A stretch of DNA of 12,280 nt from CAYZXL01 sp964482435. GTDB lineage: Bacteria; Auribacterota; JABMQX01. Position numbers and translations under genes: made by a program. Below, one piece after another: positions 1-6,429 of the stretch (position 1 is the first letter of the stretch; the number at the start of each line of letters is the position of its first letter). The notes below the pieces were generated by a model that was not told the origin of the DNA, searched no databases, and worked only from the letters and a program-made list of their open reading frames with translations. The stretch lies in the NCBI GenBank assembly GCA_964482435.1, contig CAYZXL010000099.1:1-12280 (forward strand), in the 5' to 3' direction.

Positions 1-20
1 CCGTCCACACAGGACATGGG

Positions 21-102
21 CACGAGCCCCGCCTACGGCGGGGTCGTGGCATGGGGATCTTGCCCATGATCTCCCACGGGTCCCGCCCCGCCGGCGGCGG
101 GG
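21..102. repeat. Two GC-rich hairpins of the same design
   Basis: Two stem-loops lie 43 bases apart, each built as CCCCGCC - 3 nt - GGCGGGG (27-43 and 86-102). The first stem is extended by CACGA/TCGTG on the outside (21-48), with a single bulged G. Neither is followed by a T-tract, so a simple Rho-independent terminator is unlikely. They may be transcript 3' structures of a gene left of the window, or copies of a small palindromic intergenic element. Similar palindromes occur at 11235-11247 and 11378-11393. Confidence 0.55.
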
Positions 103-106
103 TCGC

Positions 107-174
107 AAAGCCGCGAATACGCAAGCAAGCCCCGTGAATTCCTGGGGTCTTTGCGTCCTGGCGAGAGAAAACGG
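107..174 (+). repeat. Dispersed intergenic repeat, copy A
   Basis: This stretch begins AAAGCCGCGAA and ends GGCGAGAGAAAACGG. It aligns along its length, with substitutions and small indels, to 6273-6335, which begins AAAGCCGCGAAGG and ends GGCGAGAAAAAGG. Shared blocks in the same order are AAAGCCGCGAA, AAGCCC-GTGAA, a GCGTC block and GGCGAGA. Neither copy encodes a convincing protein. It looks like a non-coding repeat family scattered in the genome's spacers; its function is unknown. Confidence 0.5.
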
Positions 175-500
175 AATCCGGGTTTTGGCCCAAAGTGACC
201 GCTGCGCACACTGGATTTTCATGGTCCTCGGGTGAACGCAGGTTGATCACGGACTGCCCCGGAAACAAAGCGACAGCATCTTTTTCCCTTGAAGCCCGCC
301 TGTCATGGAGGTTTATCAGAACAAATCAGCGGGCTTCCGCGTCTTAATGATAGGTGGGACTGCGACCTTCCTCCAGTACTTTTTCAGCAGCGCCAGGACC
401 GAGGAACGAAGGTCTTGACGCGATGTGTTTCCTGGGCAAGGAAGGGTTTTGCCGCAGGTAAAATGGAATCTATCAACGTTTGGATCCAGGGAGGTGCGTC
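175..500. other. Spacer upstream of the 501 gene, no gene seen
   Basis: No reading frame here has a ribosome binding site or a recognisable product. A short inverted repeat TTCCT/AGGAA (429-433/439-443) lies before a GGGTTTT run at 444-450 and could be a weak terminator or leader hairpin. A TTGACG at 414-419 resembles a -35 box, but no good -10 follows it. The only clear signal is the GGGAGG ribosome binding site at about 489-494 that serves the gene starting at 501. Confidence 0.4.
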
Positions 501-1049
501 ATGAGGTTTCTGCTGCTTTGTGTTGTCGCCGGAGTAGCTGTCGGCGCCGGAATTTGGTTCGTTCGGGGGGAAAGTGGGCGGAGCGGGGAGGAGGCGGACC
601 TGGAGAAGGCCCTGACGACTTATCTTGAAGGACGCCTCGCTGAAGCAGAAGAGGTCTTCAAGGAGTTGCGGGAAAGTGGAGCTGCACCCCTATCGGAGGT
701 TCTCGCAGCGGAAGACCGGATAGACAGACTGAAACTTCACCTGCGGCTCCTCAGGGAGGCGAGGTTGATCAACGATCACCCGATTTTCTCCGAGTTGCGC
801 AGAGAGTTTGGCGTGCCGGAGATTCCGGAATCGGGGAGGGCGAAAAGGAGCGAAGCCGTCGTCGCCGGAATTCGTGAGTACATCCAGAAAAAGCTCGAGA
901 GAGCGGAGAAAGAGTGCGAGAGGGCTAGGGCTCTCTTAGAAGCAGGGCGAGCGGCTGATTCTGACCTCCGTGCCGCGGTGGACAAGCGGGAAGCACTTAA
1001 GCTGCTCCTCCAGGCCGAACGGCGCATCCCCCGAGCCGGCACGAGGTAA
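501..1049 (+). CDS. Small membrane-anchored or exported helical protein, unknown function
   Basis: The product is 182 aa. I chose the ATG at 501 because GGGAGG lies 6-7 nt upstream; an in-frame TTG at 480 has no such site. Residues 1-22 form a hydrophobic stretch with Arg2 at its start (RFLLLCVVAGVAVGAGIWFV), consistent with a signal anchor or uncleaved signal peptide. The rest is highly charged and rich in Glu, Arg, Ala and Leu. It is probably nearly all alpha-helical, with heptad-like stretches around residues 30-60, 70-90 and 120-175. This suggests coiled coils or a TPR-like helical hairpin outside the membrane. I do not recognise a named family. The gene stands alone and converges on the 782-aa gene, ending 134 nt from that gene's stop. 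No metal-binding or catalytic motif is visible. That it is a real gene is fairly likely from the start signal and composition. Confidence 0.7.
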   Translation: MRFLLLCVVAGVAVGAGIWFVRGESGRSGEEADLEKALTTYLEGRLAEAEEVFKELRESGAAPLSEVLAAEDRIDRLKLHLRLLREARLINDHPIFSELRREFGVPEIPESGRAKRSEAVVAGIREYIQKKLERAEKECERARALLEAGRAADSDLRAAVDKREALKLLLQAERRIPRAGTR

Positions 1050-1183
1050 CGATGGAAAAAATCCTCAACCCAGGTGCCCCGACTCACAAATCCGATTACG
1101 TAGCCTGAGACCACTTGAACTACGGCACACCCAGCCAAGACACCCGGGATTCCGCCGGCCTCACCCCATGACCCGACGCCGTC

Positions 1184-3532
1184 TCATAAGAAAGGACGCC
1201 CAAAGTAACAAAGCAGCCACAGGGCAAAGAGATATACGCTTGTAAGCGACTGGGCGGCGGAGACCGTGCGGACCCACCCCGCCCCGTACAGCCGATACTC
1301 GCGCGGCTGAAGGCGCGCTATCCAGGCGCCGATGTTGATGTCCCTCCATCCAACGTTGGTCGCTGAAAGAAGGCTGAAGTAGACTGCAACCAGAACACAT
1401 CGCAAACCTCGTGCGGACACTTGAGTCCGAACCTCGTCGCTCCCCGGCTCCCCAACGCCATCTTTCGGCCGGGCCGTCCAGACCCCCGACCGTTTGGAAA
1501 ACCGCAGGGCGAGTGCGTACGGTACACAAAACAGCACCATGAGAAACACCAATATCCAAAGCGCTCGCCACGGCAACAGGCCGTACTTACACGTAATCTC
1601 AAACAAAACGTATTTCAGCGTGGCTTCCAGGAAACGCCTTTGCTGGCGTTTTCCACGCTCGATCGCATAGGTAAGCTCCCGTTCTTGCTGGCGCAGACCG
1701 CCTTTGATAAACTCGGCGCGCAGCTCAACCAGAGCGTGAGGCGAATTCCGGAACTCAAGCGTCTTAAGATACTTAGCCAGAACAAACTGTGTCATCTCAG
1801 GCAGTTGGCCCGGGGCCGGTTCAAACACAGCATCCCTCAGGTCCGCCTTCTCGAGGCTTTTCACTTTCAGCTTCGTACCGCTGAATTTGGCGCCCCGCAG
1901 GTTCGCTCCGGACAAATCCGCATCCCTCAGGTCCGAGCCGCTGAATTTGGCGCCCCGCAGGTTCGCTTCAGACAAATTCGCATCCGTCAGATCCGAGCCG
2001 CTCAGGTTCACCTCGGGCATGAAAGCCCATGAGAGATTGCATTTTGTCAGGTTCGCACCGCTGAAGTCGGCCGCCCCGCCAAAATAGGCATGAGCGGCGA
2101 TGACCCCGGCCATTTTGGCCCCGACCAGTATCGCCCCGGGCATATACGCATACGACAAATCCGCATTTTCAAGGTTTGCCCCCCTCAGGTCCGGCCGCCC
2201 GAGGTACGCACCACGCAGTTTGGCCCCAGCCAGATCGAGACCCCGCCACTCCCACTCCCTCCAGGACAGAAAAGTGGTGTGGCCGCTAAGGTCGGCCCCG
2301 CGAAGTTCGGTCACGGCCTCCGGCGCCTTCACCGCCATGCCGGGCCGAAAGCTGTCCATGGAGACCAACCAACGATGCCAGTTTTTCTCGAAAAGCTCCT
2401 CGAGTTTCGATTCTGTCAGCGGGCTCCCGTCCTTGAAGGCGCCTTCCCAACGAGCTTTCCCGTCCTTGCAGATGCGCTCGTACCCCCACCCCCATTCGAT
2501 GGGGTGCCTCCCATCTATCGTGAAGACAATATCGTCGAGCTCCGGTTCCGGATGCAGGCCCGTCGTCAGAATCTCCCGGCCTCGGTGTTGGTAGCGCTTG
2601 GTAACTGCGTCCTCCGGCGGCCCGGAAAAGGCCACGATTTTTGGATTGACCGCGTCAATAAAGGGCTGTGAACTCGACGAGTCGCTTCCATTGTTGGGCG
2701 CCAGCAAGATGTCGGCCTTCAGCGCCCCCGGATGCTTTTTCTCCAGGTCCAGGAGCTCGCGCTCGACGTACTGGGGCTCCTCTCCCCCGTAGCCCCTTCC
2801 CCACACGTCCCCCGGAAAGAGCATCCGCACACCCAGGATTTTTATCTTCAGAACGATGGACGAGTTGTAAAGCTTGTTCATGTACAGCCCTGCCCAGCCC
2901 TCCGGTGTATTATCTGCATGCAGCAGCGTAAATTCCACTCCCGGCAAATTCTCAAGAGTGAACGGCTCGACCTCACCCGAATCTACAGCCGGCTTATGAG
3001 TCTTCCTGAGGGGCCGCAGCAGCTTCAGGCCGGGAACCTGGTGCAGTTCGTTCAAAAAGTCGCTGTACAGGTCCGAACCCCTGCCCTCGTAACCAGGGTC
3101 CCATACTTCCAGCACATTCCAGGGACGCTTCTCCTCACCGGTCAGGCCCATGATGCGGCTCAATCCCTCAAAGCTCCCCTGATTAGCGTTGGTAACAACG
3201 GCAAGCTCAATTGGCCCGCCTATCATTTCCGTCGCCGAAATATAGTTGTAGAGGGTGTCCTCGTCCCCTGAGCCGATCAGAATCTCCTTATCCCCAAAAT
3301 CAATGATGGCCGCGTGTCCGTACGAAACGTCGAGAATGTGCAATTCAAAGTGCGGCGGCTCAGCCGGCTCCTCTTTGTCAGATTCGGTCCCCTCCACGCC
3401 GAAAGACCGCCCGCTCGCCCACAGCAAAAGCAGCGCAACTGCGAGGCGAGCGCCTCGCCCCGCGGCGAGCCCTCTCATGGAGAGACCTCTCGGTCCCGTT
3501 TCCCCTGTTTGCAGAGTCTTTCTAAGCTTCAC
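1184..3532 (-). CDS. ComEC-like MBL-fold pseudoenzyme / pentapeptide repeat / channel-like membrane protein
   Basis: The product is 782 aa. The GTG start at 3532 has AAGGAGG 7 nt upstream; an internal ATG at residue 19 is an alternative. Residues 28-45 look like a signal peptide or anchor. Residues 61-340 follow the ComEC C-terminal MBL pattern: FELHILDV, then NSSIVLKI, LFPGD (Asp242), DILLAPNNGSDSSSS and a late RY-x-RGREILTTG. The metal-binding positions are altered. TNANQGS (114-120) replaces the HxDxDH region and NNG (280-282) replaces HHG, so hydrolase activity is doubtful. Residues 410-580 hold about 30 A(D/N)LSG-type pentapeptide repeats, expected to form a right-handed quadrilateral beta-helix. 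Residues 653-678 and 759-778 are membrane spans. Between them lies VYFSLLSATNVGWRDI (717-732), which resembles a K+-channel pore loop. The gene follows the nuclease gene by 111 nt on the same strand. Domain calls are well supported; the role as sensor or conditional pore is inference. Confidence 0.93.
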   Translation of the reverse strand: MKLRKTLQTGETGPRGLSMRGLAAGRGARLAVALLLLWASGRSFGVEGTESDKEEPAEPPHFELHILDVSYGHAAIIDFGDKEILIGSGDEDTLYNYISATEMIGGPIELAVVTNANQGSFEGLSRIMGLTGEEKRPWNVLEVWDPGYEGRGSDLYSDFLNELHQVPGLKLLRPLRKTHKPAVDSGEVEPFTLENLPGVEFTLLHADNTPEGWAGLYMNKLYNSSIVLKIKILGVRMLFPGDVWGRGYGGEEPQYVERELLDLEKKHPGALKADILLAPNNGSDSSSSQPFIDAVNPKIVAFSGPPEDAVTKRYQHRGREILTTGLHPEPELDDIVFTIDGRHPIEWGWGYERICKDGKARWEGAFKDGSPLTESKLEELFEKNWHRWLVSMDSFRPGMAVKAPEAVTELRGADLSGHTTFLSWREWEWRGLDLAGAKLRGAYLGRPDLRGANLENADLSYAYMPGAILVGAKMAGVIAAHAYFGGAADFSGANLTKCNLSWAFMPEVNLSGSDLTDANLSEANLRGAKFSGSDLRDADLSGANLRGAKFSGTKLKVKSLEKADLRDAVFEPAPGQLPEMTQFVLAKYLKTLEFRNSPHALVELRAEFIKGGLRQQERELTYAIERGKRQQRRFLEATLKYVLFEITCKYGLLPWRALWILVFLMVLFCVPYALALRFSKRSGVWTARPKDGVGEPGSDEVRTQVSARGLRCVLVAVYFSLLSATNVGWRDINIGAWIARLQPREYRLYGAGWVRTVSAAQSLTSVYLFALWLLCYFGRPFL
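1878..1997 (-). repeat. 60-bp tandem duplication inside the pentapeptide region
   Basis: Two adjacent 60-bp units, 1878-1937 and 1938-1997, differ at only 5 positions by my count. Each encodes 20 residues, or four pentapeptides, which is exactly one turn of the predicted quadrilateral beta-helix. The high DNA identity, compared with the divergent neighbouring repeats, indicates a recent duplication of one full coil. Confidence 0.9.
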
Positions 3533-3550
3533 CTCATGTCCTCCTTAGCC

Positions 3551-3596
3551 AAAAAAAGCTGTCAGTCGGCGGCGCTATCGGACGCACACGCCGCCG
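3551..3596 (-). terminator. Possible terminator or attenuator between the nuclease and MBL-pentapeptide genes
   Basis: Read on the minus strand, an 8-bp perfect stem CGGCGGCG/CGCCGCCG (3589-3596 and 3567-3574, 14-nt loop) is followed after 9 nt by TTTTTTT (3557-3551). The gap between stem and T-tract is longer than in a textbook intrinsic terminator, so it may be partial or act as an attenuator. It would reduce read-through from the nuclease gene into the 782-aa gene. A TTGACC overlapping the upstream arm could be a -35 box for a separate promoter, but the -10 is poor. Confidence 0.4.
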
Positions 3597-3643
3597 GTCA
3601 ACACGCTCGCCTGCGCAGCGTTCGGGGCTTGCGGCTCAAATGC

Positions 3644-4702
3644 TCACCAGACCTGAGGAGCCTTCTGGGATTCGACGGCGTTCTGGACCGTGGCGGACAG
3701 CTCCGAAAGGAAGTTGAGCCCCGTCGCCTTTTCGATCTCGTCTATTGACACAAGAAACTCCTCATAACGATGGTCCGAGAGGGCCTTGTTCGGCAACAGA
3801 AACGCCAGCGCCTCAACCCTGTTGGGATTGTTCGCGTCCACGGCGATCTTGTAGAAATAGGTTGGCACCGCTACATGATTCTCTCCGATGACCTTGTAGC
3901 TGACGGCGCCTCCCTCCACCGCGAAAACGGGTCCTGTGATGATGGTCAACGTGCCGCGCTGTTCCACCCACCCTCTGATGGCAGCCTCGAGGTAACTCCA
4001 GATGTGGCGATTGAAACCGATGCCGACTTGCGGCGACATGTTCGAAAGAAGGAAGCTCTCGGACATAACCCCCGAACTGCGGTCCATATCCTCAGCCGGA
4101 GCCATGTGTCCACGGTCGAGTTCACTCCCCTGGTAGTCGGGCAGCTCGGCGCGGCTCCCGACCGGGATTGATGCGTCTGCCTTGTAGTCGTCCGACCTGG
4201 TTGCCGGCCCGCGCAAATCAGCTCGCGTGAGCTCATACTGAACCCACACGGGAATCTTGAGTCTTGCGTCTTGAGCAACGACATATCCCTCTCGGACTCG
4301 CTCATACACTGCCTGTGGCTTCCCGAGGCGCAGGTGATGAGCCGCCCATCCCCTCTGTTGCGGCGTGAGGGTCGCCGTTGGATCGGCCAGCCGGTCCGTA
4401 ACGGCAGCTTCGGGTGTCGGTGCGGGGACCTCCCCGGTGTAGCGTCGCACAAAAGTCCTGTAAATCCAGCCGGACTGGCCAAGAGCGACGGTCCGGACAT
4501 GGTAGTACCCCTTCGTCTGACGACCCTCGTCGAGAAGCTCCAGGCGTGCTCCGGATGCGACCTGCTCAAGGGCTGCTGCCTCCCGATCCGGCTCCGTTCT
4601 TATCGTCGCCGAGCGGCGTACCTCGAGGTAATCAGCGTGCGCAGCGCACATGCACGAGAACAAGAGAACAATCACGCACAATGAGGCAGAAAATGTTTTC
4701 AC
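3644..4702 (-). CDS. Secreted SH3-domain DNA/RNA non-specific endonuclease (NUC1/Serratia nuclease family)
   Basis: The product is 352 aa and is predicted to cut DNA and RNA outside the cytoplasm with a Mg-dependent beta-beta-alpha-metal active site. Residues 1-23 are a signal peptide ending AHA. Residues 24-90 look like a bacterial SH3 domain (ATIRTEPD at 32-39, GWIYRTFV at 78-85), which may bind cell wall or another ligand. The nuclease domain spans about 130-335. It carries DRGH (196-199, His199 as general base) and SNMSPQ (220-225), followed by FNRHIW with Asn231 as the metal ligand and Glu239 in WSYLE. All key residues are present, so it should be active. The start is GTG at 4702, with AAAGGAG 10 nt upstream. 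It overlaps the stop of the upstream membrane-protein gene by 4 nt (GTGA), which suggests translational coupling. The family call is firm; the biological role (nutrient DNA use, defence, competition or biofilm remodelling) is not shown. Confidence 0.95.
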   Translation of the reverse strand: MKTFSASLCVIVLLFSCMCAAHADYLEVRRSATIRTEPDREAAALEQVASGARLELLDEGRQTKGYYHVRTVALGQSGWIYRTFVRRYTGEVPAPTPEAAVTDRLADPTATLTPQQRGWAAHHLRLGKPQAVYERVREGYVVAQDARLKIPVWVQYELTRADLRGPATRSDDYKADASIPVGSRAELPDYQGSELDRGHMAPAEDMDRSSGVMSESFLLSNMSPQVGIGFNRHIWSYLEAAIRGWVEQRGTLTIITGPVFAVEGGAVSYKVIGENHVAVPTYFYKIAVDANNPNRVEALAFLLPNKALSDHRYEEFLVSIDEIEKATGLNFLSELSATVQNAVESQKAPQVW

Positions 4703-5091
4703 TTTTGCGCCGCTCCTTTCTTCTCAGCCTTCCGCGCCTTCTGCCGGTCAGCTTCAGCGCTACTCATGAAGCCCAGGACGTCCCGGAAAAGCTTAACGGA
4801 AGCCTTGCTACCACCGGCAACCGTGGCGCCAGTGACGGCGGCGCCAAGGAAGGTGGTCTTGTCCGTCAGCAGGATCATGCTAATGGCGTCAAAATGCCAG
4901 ATCGCGCACACCGCGACGCCCAGCACGAGGGCTATCGGTTCTTTCAAGCTCTTGCCCCCTGCATGTTTTATGAAGAAATGGGTCTCGAAGAGCAACGCGA
5001 GTGCACGCTCGAGGAGGAAAGCCAATACCACGACCGTGGCTAAGACCTCGACCACTCGCTCCCAGTCCTGGTGAAAAAGATTAGGGTCCAT
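4699..5091 (-). CDS. Small holin-like integral membrane protein
   Basis: The product is 130 aa. The ATG at 5091 has AAAGGAGG 7 nt upstream. Hydrophobic segments lie at about residues 12-34 (VVEVLATVVVLAFLLERALA), 51-73 (IALVLGVAVCAIWHF) and 81-95 (LGAAVTGATVAGGSKAS). The tail is short, cytoplasmic-looking and strongly basic (RQKARKAEKKGAAQK). Small size, two or three spans and a charged tail resemble phage-type holins, but I see no diagnostic family motif. It is the first gene of the group, and its stop overlaps the nuclease start by 4 nt. A tightly coupled small membrane protein could assist export or release, or anchor or neutralise the nuclease. These are inferences from position. The likely promoter lies about 170 nt upstream. 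Confidence 0.85.
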   Translation of the reverse strand: MDPNLFHQDWERVVEVLATVVVLAFLLERALALLFETHFFIKHAGGKSLKEPIALVLGVAVCAIWHFDAISMILLTDKTTFLGAAVTGATVAGGSKASVKLFRDVLGFMSSAEADRQKARKAEKKGAAQK

Positions 5092-5170
5092 GCTTTTGCC
5101 TCCTTTCGTTCAGTCACTTTTCTCCAACGGCCGAGGGGGTGTTCGCCGATGAGAAAGAATGTCCCAGCGT

Positions 5171-5200
5171 GCTCCCTGTGTGGTCCATCCGCTCCCTGTG
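5171..5200 (-). promoter_or_regulatory. 10-bp direct repeat in the leader of the membrane protein/nuclease genes
   Basis: The sequence GCTCCCTGTG (plus strand) occurs twice, at 5171-5180 and 5191-5200. The copies are identical and start exactly 20 bp apart, about two helical turns. They lie between the putative promoter (5262-5291) and the start codon at 5091, so they would be in the 5' leader. Regularly spaced direct repeats can be operator half-sites or RNA-level signals. No regulator is visible nearby. Confidence 0.4.
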
Positions 5201-5261
5201 AACAACCCCTATCACTGGTTTAACGTTCGCGTAACCCCAAGGCGCATACCTCCCGGAAGGT

Positions 5262-5291
5262 AGGCTACATACCAACCGCCCCTCCTGTCAA
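5262..5291 (-). promoter_or_regulatory. Putative sigma-70-type promoter for the nuclease gene group
   Basis: On the minus strand a perfect -35 TTGACA (5291-5286) is followed, after 18 nt, by TAGCCT (5267-5262) as a weak -10. An offset reading, TGTAGC, gives 16 nt. The predicted leader to the ATG at 5091 is about 160 nt. The -35 box sits at the edge of the gene-poor spacer, as expected for the head of a transcription unit. Confidence 0.45.
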
Positions 5292-6079
5292 GCCCAATTT
5301 TTCAATAGGCACATCCGGAAATCTGTGTAGGGCACGACCAGGAGGTCGGGATTCACTCGCTCCTGGGCTGCGCACAACCTCAACCAGAGGTTTGCAGCCG
5401 GCCGAACTCCGCTTATTGATACCTCCACTGTGAATGGCACAACTCCGAAGCCCCCCGCGTCCTTTGTCGAACGACGCCGTGGCCCATTCCCCCAGCCGTC
5501 TGCCGTTCTATTCTCAAAGCAATACTCAATAAGTACCCCGGTTCGGAAATTCTGTGATGTGTTTCGCCCGGCGGCAGCGATACAAGCCGCGCCACATAAC
5601 AGCAAGACCGCATCCGGAAAATCGTGTTCACGATGTCAAAGAATATCTCCCGCGAATCAGCATGTGTCGCCGGACTTCCAGAGGCACACGGTAAGCCTTC
5701 GACGAGGCACTCTTGCGAGTTACCTCCAGCCTGCGGCAATTCTGCGCCTTTTTTCGTTCGGCCCAGGGTGCAGGGGAGGGCAAGGGGCGGCACGGCGCGG
5801 CGGTGGGATTCTACGCAACCTTCAGAATGCCAGCGTGATATGAATGTGACTCAAGACTGAAACTCCCCGTCAAAGGTTTGGCCCAAAACTTGTTCCGGTA
5901 CTGGCTGGGTATTCTCGGAGGGGGCAAGGGGCATATCGCACCGGGACAAAGGAGGGAACCAAGAAGGATTGCGCGGCGTTACTACTGATGGGAAAAGAAG
6001 GCGAGGGTCTGTTAGCCCGCAATTGTAGTGTTCTTTGATTCCTTAATTGCCCCGTGACCCCTTTACCCCAGCAGGCACA

Positions 6080-6141
6080 GGCGGAGGATTCGCTCTTCCC
6101 CACTCAGGAAAGACCCCCCTTCCTCGGAGCAGTCCTCCGCC
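6080..6141. repeat. Inverted repeat forming a long imperfect hairpin
   Basis: The arms GGCGGAGGA (6080-6088) and TCCTCCGCC (6133-6141) are perfect 9-bp complements. An inner AGGAA/TTCCT pair lies within the loop, so the whole could fold as an imperfect hairpin. No T-tract follows on either strand. It may be a small mobile or structural element, or part of an untranslated RNA. Confidence 0.5.
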
Positions 6142-6272
6142 AGCCATGGACTTGTTTTTTGCTCGCTTGCCTCTCACCGAGGCCTTCAATTCTTCCATTT
6201 GTACCCCTCCCCGAATCCTGCCTTGAAAACAAGCGCTGCGCGGTGACCATTCGTCCGAAAACCCTTTCTCGG

Positions 6273-6335
6273 AAAGCCGCGAAGGCCGCAGAGAACAAAG
6301 CCCTGTGAAGTCCCGGCGTCTCGGCGAGAAAAAGG
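6273..6335 (+). repeat. Dispersed intergenic repeat, copy B (contains CCGCAGAGA)
   Basis: This is the diverged second copy of the repeat at 107-174, in the same orientation. It also contains CCGCAGAGA at 6286-6294, the 9-bp unit that recurs in tandem at 6877-6903 and in reverse at 8441-8461. This links the two repeat types into one family of spacer DNA. Confidence 0.5.
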
Positions 6336-6429
6336 ATAGTTGGCGGGGTTGTACATCGTCTCGCTTCGAGAACACCTGTGCTCAGCCGATCGGGCGCGGG
6401 CAAGACCGGAGCCAACGGAGGAGTTCGCC

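Larger units (their letters stand above)
5292..6429. other. 1.1-kb spacer with no convincing gene
   Basis: Reading frames in this stretch lack ribosome binding sites and recognisable domains. The best one runs on the minus strand from 5605 to 5288 (105 codons from a TTG). It has a short hydrophobic N-terminus and protein-like composition, but it is blocked upstream by a stop at about 5632-5634 and has no start signal, so it could be a decayed gene remnant. The spacer also holds a 62-nt inverted repeat (6080-6141) and dispersed repeat copy B (6273-6335). Such a long non-coding stretch suggests gene decay or accessory DNA between the nuclease genes and the OsmC/tyrS pair. Confidence 0.45.

Noticed and set aside
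1073..1131. tRNA-like string on the minus strand (GCCGTAGTTCAAGTGGTC) with GGTGCC/GGCACACC ends
   Set aside because: It resembles a D-arm, but the anticodon stem does not pair and there is no proper T-arm. I cannot support a tRNA; tRNAscan-SE would settle it.
1421..2671. Long plus-strand open frames (1421-2032, 2090-2671)
   Set aside because: They are antisense to the pentapeptide-repeat gene. Their Pro/Arg/Gln/Ser-rich periodic sequences are what the repeat DNA gives when read backwards, and they have no ribosome binding sites.
5288..5605. 105-codon minus-strand frame as an intact gene
   Set aside because: Its only usable start is a TTG without a ribosome binding site, and a stop lies about nine codons upstream. 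It is recorded as a possible remnant only.
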